Shown one piece after another: positions 46,342 to 59,344 of a stretch of DNA of 64,000 bases (within the stretch, counting starts at the first letter, position 1; every line of letters begins with the position of its first letter). The position numbers and the translations under genes were made by a program. Below the pieces are notes generated by a model. It did no database searches, was not told where the DNA came from, and saw nothing but the letters and a program-made list of their open reading frames with translations. The stretch comes from Larix kaempferi (lineage: Eukaryota; Streptophyta; Pinopsida; Pinales; Pinaceae), in contig BSBM01000125.1 of NCBI GenBank assembly GCA_027924585.1, positions 2,733,001 through 2,797,000 on the forward strand, read 5' to 3'.

Positions 46342-49075
46342 CATTTGTTGGTGTTTATTTGTTGGTGTTTTTTTTGGAGATTAGACACAGAAAAACTATC
46401 ATTGAATCTCCCACAATAATCATTTGTCTTATGTTACTCTGTAAAACTTGTAATAGACCTTTCCAAAGAAATAATTCTTTTGCTTGGTTATTTGAAATTT
46501 CTCCCAATCCCCATGAATAATACTACATTTTTCCTCCAGGGTCAAAAATCACCCCTAATATATTCTAATTTATCATTAATAAGATCTCATTTGTACTATT
46601 GTTAAAGAAAAGAGGCTTATTATAATTTATTAATAGAGTGATCTCATTTGTATTGTTAAAGAAAGAGATTTTATATGGAGTAGGGGTGCAACTTAATTTC
46701 TAACATATGGGTTTGTTATATATCTAGTGTTTAAGATTGGAGTGATCAAGGATGTTTAAGTGAAGGAAGACAGTTTCCCAATTATTCAAAGTTTTTAAGA
46801 CTTATCAATAACAAAGTACAACGACTTTATAAAAGGGCTTACCAATGAAGAAAGTGTTACTATGGTGATACCAAAGTATTCCTTCACAAAATCCTTTAAT
46901 AACAACCCTCTTAATGTTCAAGAAGAGATATGGAATCTTCCTCCGACTTGCTAATTGCTTGGGCTCATTTGGGCTCATGGTTTATAATGGTACAAGTTTA
47001 CAATAAGTGTCCACTAGTGTTGTAATAATTGTAATGTATTTTGGTTGACAAATTTATAGTGATGTAATGTTGTGTTTTGATGCTTGAAAGCATGATTAAA
47101 CTGGATTGTGTTATTGTTGGTTAAGTGGTATTGCATGAAGTAGGATCTAACCAGATTGCATTATTGTTGGGTAAGTGGTATTGCATGAAGTAGAATGAAA
47201 TCAGATTGTATTATTGTTGGGTAAGTTGTATTGCATGCAGTAGTAGTGGACCAGATTAACAAGAAGTGGAATTAAATGATGTCAACCCTAATATCGGTTA
47301 TTTTGACTAGCAGAACCATTGGGATTGACCGACAGAGGATCATAGTCGTGATTATCTCTATTTACACTGTTATATATACCCATTGTTTCCTTTGTTGCAT
47401 ATAACCAAAAATAACACTGAACACTTTCCTTCCTTTATAAATTAGATCAAGATCGAAGTGGTTGGCAATTACTCTCACTATTTGGATTGCTCGTCTTTTT
47501 GTAATTCTCCTTTGACAAAATAATGGTGATTGTAGATACAATTCAGTTGGGCATTGGAAACATACGTAGGTTTTCATTGAATAGTAGCAATATTTTCTTT
47601 TCTTCATCCCCTTTTGAGTTTTACCTGAATTGATGTTTGATAATTGCTTAGTATTTATTTCTATGCAAGGAATATTATTTCGGTATTTCTCTTCATTTTT
47701 CCCCTATAATATTTCAATAGTTTTGAGTTTTATATTTGTTGATATTAATGTCGAAGTTGGTCATTAAGATTGGGGTTGAGATTTAAGCAGTATAAATTAG
47801 TTTTTTTTGGGTGATGATACAACCCGACATTCTTCAAGGTGTGGAAATGGAAATTGACTTGAGGGTTTTTTGGCTTTCCTTATCTCATGACTCTTCTCAA
47901 CTATGTGTTGTGGGTGTTTTACGACATGCCTTTTGTTTATCCCAATAGAATGCTTGTGGTTATAGTAAATAGATCAAGTTTGGTCTTTGAAAGAGTGTAT
48001 AATATTATATTCATGTACCTCTGTAAGATCAAAAGCAAGAAGGTAAGTCATTGAGATTAAAATCATTCTTCTCCTTTAGTTTCATATATCATCTTGCAAT
48101 TTTACAAGTACCAACACCTAAAAGGTTTCAAGTCTAAGATAAAGGGAACCTAAAAGGTGCTTGATATGCTCGATATAAGTTATAGATTTGATCTTCCCCA
48201 TTAGTTAACAAAGATGGAAAATATTATTGGTACATATTTGCTTATATCAAGTATTTTTTGAAGGTGTTTGGTAACCCCGAGATATAGGAAGGGTTGGTAT
48301 ATTTGTAAACAAAGGAGTATGTTAACTTAAATCTATTAAAGAACAAAATTTATATTTATATTAACATTATTGAGAGAAATCACAAAATTATCATATGAAA
48401 ATCTCTTGATCCTTAATATACTAAGATCCAAAATTGATATAAATGTAGTAAATTCGAGATTAACATGAATTTATGTTATGTTAACCTATCGAATCCTAGA
48501 TTAAGATTAAAAGGTTTGATGCCAACCCTTTTCATGAATCTATAATAGTTTAATAGTAAATCCTAGTTTGACATGATTCTATATTAATTTACTATTATCT
48601 AGTTTAATAAATCCCAGATTGGCATGATTCTATATTAATTTACATGCTTGGATATCTAAGGTTTAAATTTTTCGCTGAAAAATATCTAAGGTTTAAATTC
48701 AACCCTTTTCTTTATGCTTTGACAAATGAGACTTGTGGGATTGCTGGCAGCGATTATCGTATTATTCTTTGCAGTAGTGGCAAGTATGATCATTAACTTT
48801 AGAGCATAACTATAAGAGTCGGTCCTTAGTCATTGGAACAATTTGCATTGTATTAAATGTCTTCATATATGCATTACCCTTATCGATCATGGTATCTTCC
48901 CTTCCCCTTCCCTCTCGAATAATGTCTTTCTAATGATACAATATTATTATTTTGGACGTTGGAAGCAATCAGTCTGATGAATGAAATTGTGTTGTTATTT
49001 TTAGAAAACGGCGGTTAAAACTAAAAGTGTGAAGTACCTTTCTTTTCTTCAGTTGTTTTTTCAATGGTTTCATGT

Positions 49076-49433
49076 ATCGAGTGAAACGAGGTGTTCTACA
49101 ACCCAGTATGGTGGAGATGTTGTAATGTGTGTGATGTAACGTTACGTTTGTGATACAACAAAATAATTTAAAAAAAATTCATGTCGGCTCATAAAATAAA
49201 AAAATTATTGGAAAGCATTTAAAAAAATCCATGTTGGTTCTTAAAATAAAATATTATGAAAAGTAATTAAAAAATAGATGTTTGTTTATAAAATAAAAAC
49301 TTAAAACTTAAACTGGATCTATCAATCAAGAGAGATCAAATTTCTTGAGTTTAAATTTAAAAAAAGAAATACACCTCAAGAAATTGGATCCCTCTCGGTG
49401 CTTGATAGATACGGGTTTAAAATGGATCTATGC
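49076..49433. mobile_element. About 360-bp insertion in SWEET pseudogene exon 5
   Basis: This block has no counterpart in the intact gene and lies between the codons matching FANGL and those matching WTVYGC. It is AT-rich with poly-A tracts and ends in an imperfect hairpin: GGATCTATCAATCAAGAGAG near 49314 pairs with CTCGGTGCTTGATAGAT near 49396 around a short A-rich loop. The hairpin suggests a small transposon, but I could not define clear terminal repeats or a target duplication. Confidence 0.5.
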
Positions 49434-49532
49434 TGGTCTATACTATCTATGGCTGCACACACTTTAACATTAATCTTGTGATGAGTAATATTGTTAGGTA
49501 CCCAATGGACTAGGAGTTTTGTCGGGGGCATT

Positions 49533-49640
49533 CCAATTGATACTTTATGGTGTATATTACAAGACCACTCAATGGGATGAATATGACCAATTGATACTTT
49601 ATGGCATATATTACCAGACCACCTAATGGGATGAATATGA
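49533..49640 (+). repeat. 54-bp duplication in pseudogene exon 6
   Basis: CCAATTGATACTTTATGG starts at 49533 and 49587. The duplicated 54 bases are 18 codons of the last transmembrane helix and following loop. The intact gene has one copy. Confidence 0.9.
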
Positions 49641-50000
49641 AGAAGATGAATTTGGCATTCAAAATAAGAATGGTGATGGCAATTCACAGCTGATGATTTA
49701 AGTTCTATCTGGAGTTGGACATATCGATGGTTTTGATAGGAATGGAATTCTGTGAAGTCTAGCACACCATTACCTTGCATGTGACACATGTCGAGACATT
49801 GAATATCATGGTTATTACAGAGAAAAAATCACGGCGGAAAATAAATCAGATAGGATTTTGGGTGGATTTTTAGTTAGATAACTGCAATGAAATAAATGAA
49901 GTTTTTGTTTCTTCACTATGTTTGCTGATTTTTCTCAACACATAGAGTGGACCCTTGCCCTTTTTTGGCAAGTCCCTGAAAGGATGCATAATAGATTTTG

Positions 50001-53000
50001 TTGCAAGCTTTGATTGCAATGTGCAATGTTACTATTTGGATGTGTTACATTCATATCAAAACATTTCACTTAGGTAGTTTTCCATGCCTTGTCATTTCAC
50101 TAGATTTATCATCTATTTCCATCATTTCCCCCTTTGTGATTGATCTATCATATGAAATCATTCAAGGTCTCAAAAATATCCCCATGATGAAATGCCTAGT
50201 ATCGAAGCAAAAAGAATAAAACTACTCAAGGTTGGCATTGCTAAATCAAATTGTAAACTAAATGATCCATGCCCCCTTGCCAAAATCCTATTCTCTAATG
50301 GTTATCAAAGTTAAATTTAAAGAAAAAGGGTCCAAGCAAAATATAAAAAATGCAATAAAATGAACTATAGGGCACAAGGAAGGGGTAACTAATGCCAAAA
50401 GCACTCCCTTCAAAAGGCACATGTGGTAGAAAAATCTATAACTCCTAGTTCTTGAAAACTAAGGGGTAGATCTGCCAGTCATTGCTATGAGGGTCAATTC
50501 ACAAAGACACCTTTCTTCCCTAGTACCACCCATTTGATCACCGTTACCTAACTTAGGGACCTAGTAAATGCACCTTGACTTAGAGGTATCCCATGTAACA
50601 TGGTTAATGTTCGTAACACCTTGATAAATCTAATGTTTACATGAATACAAATTAAATGGTCTATTGAGTCACTAGGAAAGTGTAATCGTTGATTATTTCA
50701 TGTCTATTCTTCATATTTGGAGGCATTTCTTAATCCCATGTGGGATGGACCTCCCAAATCATGGGCACACTTATACTTTTGTATGGTTTCCAATTGGTTA
50801 TGATGCACATGGATGAGGGCTCCCCTCCCTTCACATATTTGGAGGAACATATGGGTTCCTTCAAGGAATAATTATGATTTTGTCCCCTCTTTCTTGATGA
50901 AATGATTTATTTCCCTATCTCGTGGAGAATAATTGGCACATTTTGGCTTTCATTGGCACATGTTTGGCCCTTGGCATGAGTTTGGAGGAGCATTTGCACA
51001 TTGGATTTCCCTCTTAGCACTATTTTATCACCTTTTTGATGGGATGTCCCACCTAGAACCTCCACATGTTCCACATTTATGGGAGTTGGTTACATTGTTT
51101 TGAGGAATGTTCTAGATTTTTTACTCACATGGACCCTAAGGGCACATGGAACTTGGTTTGGAGTTGAATGCTCCCCTAAAGGAGTATCCCTTGCACATGT
51201 TTCATGAAATTTCCTTGTGATGTCACACATGGAGGACCTTTCATTCCACCTTGGCACATATTTTTGGGAGGATTATTCATGCCTTTTGGAACCTATTTAT
51301 GGAGGGTGATCTTATTGGAGGGTTTTCACATGCTTTTACACACCTTTTGATGAGGTCATTGCACATTGGAGGAATCATTACGAGTCAAAACCCTAGATCT
51401 ATTAATCATATCCACTAGAGTGCTTCACTTCATTGAGCATCTATTTTATTATTCATGTATTATGACACTTATTTAACATCATTGGAGGGTCATTGGACCT
51501 AGTCTCTTTTATTCTAGTGGTGCACCCCCATCTTCTTGGGAAAATTAGTTGGGGTTTGATGATGGATAACCTAACTACTTCATTTATTTATGCATTTTTT
51601 TACCATGTCAAGAGGAGAATATTGTTATTTATTCCTCCCTAGTATAGATCTAGAGATTTATTATTTTTTTATTTGAGGGTTTGATGATCCTAAACTCTAT
51701 ATAAGAGGTTCCCCTCTCCATTGTGATTGCTGTTGGTTGGATAATAGAGAGATCAATTTCTTTTGCCTAAATTTATTGGATGTGTATAGAGACCTATATT
51801 GTGATATGAGGCAATTGTTTTGGTAGATCAAGCTTGGATGTAATGTTCAATCCATGTTCATTGAAAAGGTTACTTGAATTAATTCAATGGATATTAAAGT
51901 TTGATGCTTGAAATAAAGTAAATAATACAATATTTCCTTTCTTATGTGCTTTGGTAATTGGTTAAAAGCTTGTAGTTTGCATCCATTAGGAGTGATTGCA
52001 GTTCCATTTTCTCATTGCTAGAGTTTGTTTCACCTCAGAGTGTCTAAAGCGTTCATTCTAGGTGTACCAAAGTGAGGGAAGTTATTTTTCTTTTGTAAAG
52101 GCCAATTTTTTGGGGATATATTATGTACATAGTGTTGGTTTTGGGGCTAAATACCCTTGATTAGGTCATGGCAAGTCCCCTTGGTTTCCACCTCAAGGAG
52201 GTGTTGGCCTTGTGGTTTTGATGACTACCCTTTGGGTGGGTGTCCGGTACCCTTGAGGAAAATCATTGGGATAATGGCCGCCACACTCATTTTTTTTGTA
52301 GAGGTGATTGCACATGTAAGGGATGTCATACCCAGTTTAGCACGTCATTTTTCCCACTTGGACTAGTATTTTTTTTATGCAAAACCCCTCCTGGTCTCCA
52401 GACCCATGACGTCATCCTTAAAGAAGAATCCTACATTGTTAAAAGGGAGGGCATTGAGGGACAAGCAGCTATTGGGATTTGTTGGGGCATGATTCCCTCC
52501 TTTCATCTCACCTTGCACTTGGTGGAACCTAATTGCACATTTTTTTTCTTATTTTGTGTCATTGTATGGTTTAGTACCCAGTTTGTGGGTGCACTAACCT
52601 TAAATTTTATAATTTGTCATTAACTTTGTAGGCTCAAATTTTTAAAAGGTTTTCAGGATTGTCTCATATAAATAAGATAATCCCACCTCATTTGAAAATC
52701 ACGGATAAGGGTTCAAACATGGTATATTTTCTTTTTCTTTTAGTTTATTGGAGCTATTAAGCTAGTGCACATTGCCCTTGGGATGAATATATTTTTTATT
52801 GAAGGATGAATGGAAGGTGTTCTAGGGTTTGATTTTTGCACATGACAATTGGATGCTAAGAATAATTGTAATAACTCATGTTCAAGGGTGACCTAAGGTG
52901 AATTTCCTTGCTCATTCTTGATTAATGTTGGTAATTTTATCTCATAACATTGCTCTTGAAGTGCTTTGGACTGAGTTAGGGTTTGGTTTGCTAGCATTTC

Positions 53001-54935
53001 ATCTACTTTATTGAGGAGACCTTCCAATCAAGGAGCTCTCTGTTGTTTTATTAGGACTTGGACTTCTCTATTTTCCCTAATTAGTGTTTCTCTACCTAAC
53101 CCTTAGGTTTTCTAGCTTAGCCCTAGTTGCAAGTATTGAATACCATCTTAAGAGGAGGGATATTAACCTCGATGTCTCATATCCCTAGGGTTTGAGACAC
53201 GAATATAATACCCTATCTATCAATCTTCTCTTTATCAAATTTTACATGTTTTATTGTATGCATAAAAATATTTTACTGTTGGAAAAAACCCTAAAAATCT
53301 AAATAGATTCAAAAATCCAAAATTAGTCGTGATTTGGTATTTTTGGTCCACCCTAAAAATTATCCCTAGGGTTTTATCCACAAACTCTAGAGGGCATCCT
53401 CTACTAAGGAATTACATTGGGATACATGAAACCCTTGTAATTGGTGAATTAGAGGGTGTGTGGTATTTTTGGCTTGTCTTACAACTTCGCCCTAGTTCAA
53501 TTGTCCTCTTTTCCTTGAGGGTGCACTTTTTGGAGTGTTTCCTTGGGAAGTGTGACATTGCCTTGGGAGACGTGAAATTTCCTTGAAAGGTGTTATATTA
53601 TTTTGGAATTTGCGTTAAGGTGAATAAATCCCTTTATATATGATTCATGTGTCTTGATTTGATATTATTTTACTCCGATAAGGAACTAATCATAGCTATT
53701 AAGGTTACGTGGAAGGTATTTTTGGTTGGTTGGTGGTGCAGATATATTTCATTAATTAGGGTATCCCCTTGGGTTTTTGAGTTACTCAAAGTGTAGATAG
53801 ATTAGACTGTGGTGACACTAGTTTTAACTCTCTCCCGAGCTTACCGACACCATCCCTAGTCCACACAACCGAGTTGTGTTAGGGATGCTAGTTTGAGCAG
53901 TAACTGACTTTATGCTAAGATGCTAGACAAAGGTGTATTATCATAGGAAAGACCCATGAAGAATTTTTGCATCAAAACCCGAAGTACTAGGGTGTCCTTG
54001 GCATGTGTATTTAGTCATTTTCATACCTAGAAACTATTATAAACCACCCAATACTTGATTAGTTCTCATGAACCCATTTTCCCAAGATTGAAGGAACTAG
54101 GCTTTCCCCTCAACTACCACCCAAAACAAATTCCTATTTATTTTCTATTTTGTTCACTAAACTATGAATTTTGCAACATGTCGCAATGTTATTTCTAGAT
54201 TTTAATTTTTTCAAGCCAAGGGTTTGAGTAGTTTGCATATAATTTTTAGGCTTGCATTTTTCTAATTTAATTTCTTGAATTTATCATTTAAAGACAACCC
54301 TAAAACATAATTAAGCTAGGCCCAAATAGTGATGGAAAAATTGATAATTTTCTTAGGTAATTAATCATTTAATTTGTTGCAAATTTGTATATGTCATTTC
54401 TGCATTTTGTAATCAGATTTATCATAACCCTAAGTGTTGAAATAACTCATCTAAATTAGACTTAGGGAGTGATTTTAATCACTTTATAAATTCTGGAAAT
54501 TTTTTGTGTATATAAATCATTTAAATTTCCATATTTAAATAGATTTCAAGTGTTTGTATTTGTTTATTGTACTTTGGAAATTAATTTTGGTAGTCACAGA
54601 AAGGATTAATTAAATCTGCATAATACACTCAACGATACTAAATCATATTTAAAATAAAAAAATTAAGCTCTTATTCACTAAATAATCAATTAAAATCAAT
54701 CAACCTTTAGGGAATACCCCTTTACCTTTAGAGTAGGTCAAAGTGAGGAGTGGTACACTGAGGTGATAGTGGTGTTCGCCTATAGTTGCATCTAGGTATA
54801 GCAATTGTGGGTTACAACTTTCCCACTTAAGTGATAATATGAGTTGTAATAGTAGGTACGTGGACCACTTCTGATGGTGGTCATTCTGTAACTATCCTTG
54901 TGTTTGCGTAGACTACAAGGACTTGATATCAATCT
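50001..54935 (+). other. Retroelement-like non-coding DNA, candidate LTR
   Basis: No conserved protein is recognised in about 4.9 kb. The frame 52240-52623 is open but lacks a known motif. A TATA box in CTCTATATAAGAGG (TATATAAG at 51698-51705) with a pyrimidine-rich start region looks like the core of a plus-strand LTR, possibly spanning part of 50700-52140. I could not find its partner or exact ends. The plus orientation sets it apart from the minus-strand gag-pol to its right. Confidence 0.35.
51698..51705 (+). promoter_or_regulatory. TATA box of a candidate LTR (TATATAAG)
   Basis: A strong TATA motif flanked by CTC and AGGTTCCCCTCTCC, the layout typical of plant LTR promoters. No gene lies at a sensible distance downstream. 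Confidence 0.4.
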
Positions 54936-57450
54936 GGATGATCATTTCCTTTTCCAATCTCTATTGCTTCCATTATCAATATGCTTGCACAATGGTGTAC
55001 TCCTTGTCATAGTTAGAATATGTATGAACATCATCAGAGAGTGTCTTGTTGTGATAGGCCATAAGACATCCATGTTGAGTTAGGATTGCACTGATAACAT
55101 AATCAAAGGAATCTATCACAATCTCAGAGGCTATTGTAGGTCTAGTAGAGTGAGGATTGGTGTTAAGAAGAGCATGGGTCCACATGCACCCCATGATCAT
55201 CCATGATGTATATTAGATATTGAATTCTCACCATGCCAAATGAGCATTTATCCAAATAATTTAATGTATAACTTGTGTTGTCCCAAGGTGCTCGGGATTT
55301 GTTGAATGCGCTATGAATGTTTTTTCCAAGTTATGTTCAAGATGAGGATGTCATACAAACATATGACCATAAAACAGTTTATGAGTGGAAATAAGTTATC
55401 ATCCATCATCCTCATGAAGGTTTTTGGAGAATCAGTGAAGCCAAAAGGCATGACCAATCACTAAAAAAGGCCTTCTTTAGACTTGAATGATGTCTTCTAT
55501 ACATCGGTTTTCTCAATGGGGGCCTCGTGGTATCCTAACTTCATATCAATCTTATTGAAGAAGTTGGAGCGGCCTAAGATGATAAAAAAGATTGTCAATC
55601 CAGGAGATTGGGTATCCATTCTTAACAGTGATTTTTTTGGGATTTGTAACCAATATAGAGTCACCATGTCCCATCCTTCTTTTGCGCCAACACAATCATT
55701 CTCCCACAAGGTGAGGAGAGTGGTTGATTGTGGCCCTTTTGGATGAGCTCTTGAATTTGACATTTTATTTCCTCATTCTTTGGAAGGGAGCATTTGTGTA
55801 TTGGTCCATTAGGTAAAGAAGCACTAGGATCAAATCAATTGAATTTTTGACCTTGTAGTGTAGAGGCACCCCTTTGGGAGAGGTGAGTATGTCTCTATAT
55901 TCCTCTATAATCTTTTCCACCTATTTCTATTATGTAGAGAGGATTCATGTTGAGTTTGTGGTGGTTGTAGTGACCTTATGTTCAACTTTTGACTAAACCA
56001 TGAAGGGGACAAATTTCTTAGTCTAAGATATTACCTTCCTAGTTTGAGAGTATCTTGTAGAGTTGGCCTCCCAAAGTAACAATGACACTACAGGGCCTAG
56101 ACTCATAGACAACATAACATTTCCACATATAGGGTTGTTATAAAAGAACATCACAAAACTCAAGTGGGGAAACATCACACAATACCTCATATTTGAAGGG
56201 CTTGATACCATAGGACAAGTGACATTGTTGATTGCTGTAGATGTCTCATCCTTGGCTCAACCAATTGATGGTGTATGGTTTGGGTGTGGCGTTTTTGACA
56301 ACTTCAATATCTCGATGAAATCGGTTGAGATCAAGTTATTCTATATACCATTATCAACAATAAAATGTAGCAGCGTCCCCTTCACCCAAATTTGTGAATG
56401 GAAAAGGTGCTCCACTTCCTATGACACCTCCAGCTCTTCTACATGGATCTTTATAATTTCCATGGTGGCACTAGGTTTTGTGGTAATGATATGATTTTTC
56501 TTATCTTGCTTAGAGTCAGAGTTTGATCTAGAGTCTATCTCTGAGGCTTTAATCTTGTCCAACAATGATTGTTTCAAGCAACATTCATTAGTGTTGTGCT
56601 AGGGGATTTTGTGGAAGTCACACCACTTTCTAGTTTCCTTCTTCAACTTCTCGTTACTCTTGTTTACCTTTGGTTTGGGTTGGTTGTCGTTAGGTTTCCT
56701 ATATTTACCCTATCCTTTGACTTGTGAGTTATGGATACCTTTAGCATGCTTCTGTCGTGGTTGATTTGCAATCCCAAACTCCCACTTATTCTTCTTCTTA
56801 AGTTTTTTCTCAATTTTGACAACATATCAATAAGCGCCTCCCAATGATGAGATGTCCAGTAAATCCATTTCTATTTGGATGTACTTTTGTAAGATACGGT
56901 GTTACTTTAGGATCAAGTGTCATTTGGAGTCTCTAATCCCATCTTTGAGAATAAGGTGTGGAACATATTGGTGAAATCTGACACCGTTTGATCTTTCTCT
57001 TGGTGCCATTTTGTCCATCTCATATATTAGTCATCATAGTTTCCGACATGGTAGAATTCCTCCTTGATGGCATCATAAAAAATCACCCAAGTGGGTTTTG
57101 TCTTGTATGCCATGGACTCATCTTCTACATGTTTCTCCCAACAAACATCTCACCAATCTTTGGCATGGGGAGGGACCTAAGGAGTACAAAGGTGATATTT
57201 TCTCTATCGAATTTTTTTGAACAAAGTAATAATGCTCGAACATTTTTAACCATTTATCCAAATCATTTGTATCTATTTTCCCTTCAAATAAAGGAATGTC
57301 AAAGTTATTTTTTAGCTTGAAGGGTGTTTCACCTCTGAAATTGCTGCTAGTTGAAGGTGTCTATGCCTATGTTGTTAGTTGTCAAAGGATCTAGGTGAAA
57401 TTATCCATCATCTCATTCCTCTGCCATGTGAAGGATTCCTTAAAGCAACA
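54936..57450 (-). pseudogene. Ty3/gypsy retrotransposon gag-pol, degenerate
   Basis: Read on the minus strand from 57450 down. Gag: IPLFEGKIDTNDLDKWLKMF and HYYFVQ, then WHQEKDQTVSDFTNMFHTLF near 56950. A CCHC-like knuckle region with KWCDFHK and HNTNECCLKQ lies near 56590-56640. Aspartic protease: HFIVDNGIQNNLISTDF near 56330-56370, where Asn-Gly replaces the Ser/Thr-Gly step. A linker with EYRDILTSPKGVPLHYKV leads to reverse transcriptase: FFNKIDMKLGYHEAPI near 55510-55560. RNase H follows with DSFDYVISAILTQHG and TYSNYDKEYTIV (54976-55130). Integrase is absent and many frameshifts and stops interrupt the order. No LTR pair was found. Confidence 0.85.
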
Positions 57451-59202
57451 AACTAATAGGATCTCTTGCTCCAATGTCTCTCTTTTCTTCCAGCATGTGA
57501 GGTTACTTGGGTTAGTGAGAGAGGCATTCCACAATATCAATTAGTTAAAGACGTAAATCTCGATACTAGGGACATGCACCGAGAAACATCAAAGAGTAGA
57601 TTATTGTGACATCACTGATATGGGAGAATGAAATGAAAGAAAGAATATAAAATGGAAACACACACATCGTAAGATGTTACAAAGAGAATAATAACACAAT
57701 AAAACACAAATTCTATTGATGAATGCAATAGAAAAAGACCGTAATTTGCAAAGCAATACAACTACTTAAAATGGTGGTAGCTTATCTATGATGAGAGATG
57801 CATCAACTATGATAATTTACAAGATTAACACTACAAGGAGCTGAAATTGTGTTTATAACATAAAGTGCTAAATCCCGAAAGGAAAAATTCCTAAAGATGC
57901 AAAACCCTAACTGTAGGAGATGGAGTGGCAAAATAACTATGGGCTCTGAGGAGTCTAGTTGATACATCAACTTCTTGGGCACACAAATAGTTCCATATAC
58001 AAACTTAGTTTGGGTAATTGGAACAATATCTCTTTGAAATGATCTTGATGAGAAGAACAAATTCAATTAAGAATTAGGAAAGACTTCAATATCCCTAAGT
58101 CGTTGCAGGGTCAAAAAAATTGTTTAGGGCCTAAAGAATTCCCCAAAAATTGAGGACCTGAAAAATTGTAGAAATTTTGCCAAAATGGAGAACTGTCCTA
58201 AGTTAAGGGAAAAGATGGATGGCGATTGATATTCACCTAAATCAACCCTCCCCGCTCTCCCACTTCAACAATTGAGTGTTGACCTTCTAGCTCTTCATCA
58301 TCATCATTATGATCACTATCACTTGGATCATTTTCTTCTTCGTGTGGCCCTCAACTTGATACATTTTTTTATTTTCTTTCATGAAATACTCTAATAAATC
58401 TATATTCTATTCATTTCATGTTTAAAATTTCTACCAACCATCCACCTAGGATAAAAAAATTACAAATTTATAAGCATAATATTGAAAAAACATCATGATA
58501 TAGGTTTTCTTTTTGGGAAGGTTTGTAAGCTTCGACACCATTAGAAGATTCAAGAAAATAAGGTTGGTTTGTATAATTGATTATTTTAAAGTGAAATGGA
58601 ACATCAACAAATTGTTCTTCTTTATTCTTGGTGGCTTGTGAAAGCCTTGTGTAGGGAGGAGTTGGGCTTGTGAAATTACGAAATATGTGAAGGACGATAT
58701 TTCAATCAGACGAGTGCATGTGGGATATGGCACACATTATCAACTTAAATATCCATTTTTAATTAGTACCAAAATATTGGTACACTTTCTTTAGCTAAAA
58801 CTTTTAGGATTTGCATTTTTAAATGCAAACTTAGTAAAAATGCAGAGATGTAATTATTGGCTGAAATTACGATCGTGTTTACAGAAAATGAATTTATCGT
58901 CATATTCCAATTGTTTTCAACTCACTAACTTCCATGTCGATTATTATCCCTAACTGGAGGAAAGAAGGGCAGTCTCAATTATGATCCCTATCTAAAGGAA
59001 AGAATGGCAGTCGAGTCATAAGGGCAGTCTCGATTATGATCCCTATCTGGAAGAAAGAAGGGCGCTCGAGTCATATAATGCATACACACATGAAATTGCA
59101 TCACCTTTTCATGTATATCAAGGTGACAGAGAACCAGACAGCATGCGGATCACCTTTTTATGTATATCGAGGTGTTTTAGAAGAGAACTGGATAGCAGGG
59201 TG
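57451..59202. other. Intergenic DNA right of the gypsy remnant
   Basis: Probably begins with the leader or 5' LTR of the minus-strand gypsy element, but no LTR ends were defined. The minus-strand ORF 57803-58066 has no known motif. A direct repeat of ATTATGATCCCTATCTGGA-like words is present at 58976-59050. Confidence 0.35.
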
Positions 59203-59334
59203 AACAATATTCAGTTTGCTGCAGGTCATTTAATGCAGTTGAAGTAGGTTTGTTGACTGTTGGATCTTAAGCTTTTTGATATCCAATGGTCAACAGGCCT
59301 GCAGCTGCATTAAATGGCCAGGTTGAATATTGTT
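59203..59334. mobile_element. Foldback (MITE-like) element 1, 132 bp
   Basis: Almost the whole element is an inverted repeat. AACAATATTCAGTTTGCTGC at 59203 pairs with CCAGGTTGAATATTGTT ending at 59334, and the pairing continues inward through CATTTAATGCAG/CTGCATTAAATG and TGTTGACTGTTGGAT/ATCCAATGGTCAACA. It has no coding capacity. A shorter relative lies at 59435-59518. Confidence 0.85.
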
Positions 59335-59344
59335 TGCCAGACAG

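Larger units (their letters stand above)
42954..47090. other. Intergenic DNA between the SWEET copies
   Basis: An AATAAA at 43038-43043 is a possible poly-A signal of the SWEET gene. 43700-44560 is very AT-rich. A 70-bp tandem duplication starts at 44601 and 44671 and a 54-bp one at 46234 and 46288. Minus-strand open frames at 44957-45190 and 45527-45802, with an acidic frame near 44590-44760, may be exons of one decayed minus-strand gene, but I cannot name it. No other gene is seen. Confidence 0.45.
47100..50000 (+). pseudogene. SWEET pseudogene, tandem duplicate of 41235-42953
   Basis: Homology to the intact gene begins upstream of its promoter and continues past its stop, offset by about 6.3 kb. 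Remnant exons: 47523-47565 (MVIVDTIQLGIGN); about 47669-47705 with donor GT changed to AT; about 47823-48042 with acceptor AG lost and CGA changed to TGA at 47860-47862; 48726-48891 with acceptor AG changed to AA and a frameshift from extra bases; 49005-49075 and 49434-49490 (exon 5 split by an insertion); and 49500-49755 (exon 6 with a 54-base duplication and further stops). The TATA box at 47371-47378 is intact, so transcription is possible but no transporter can be made. Confidence 0.9.
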
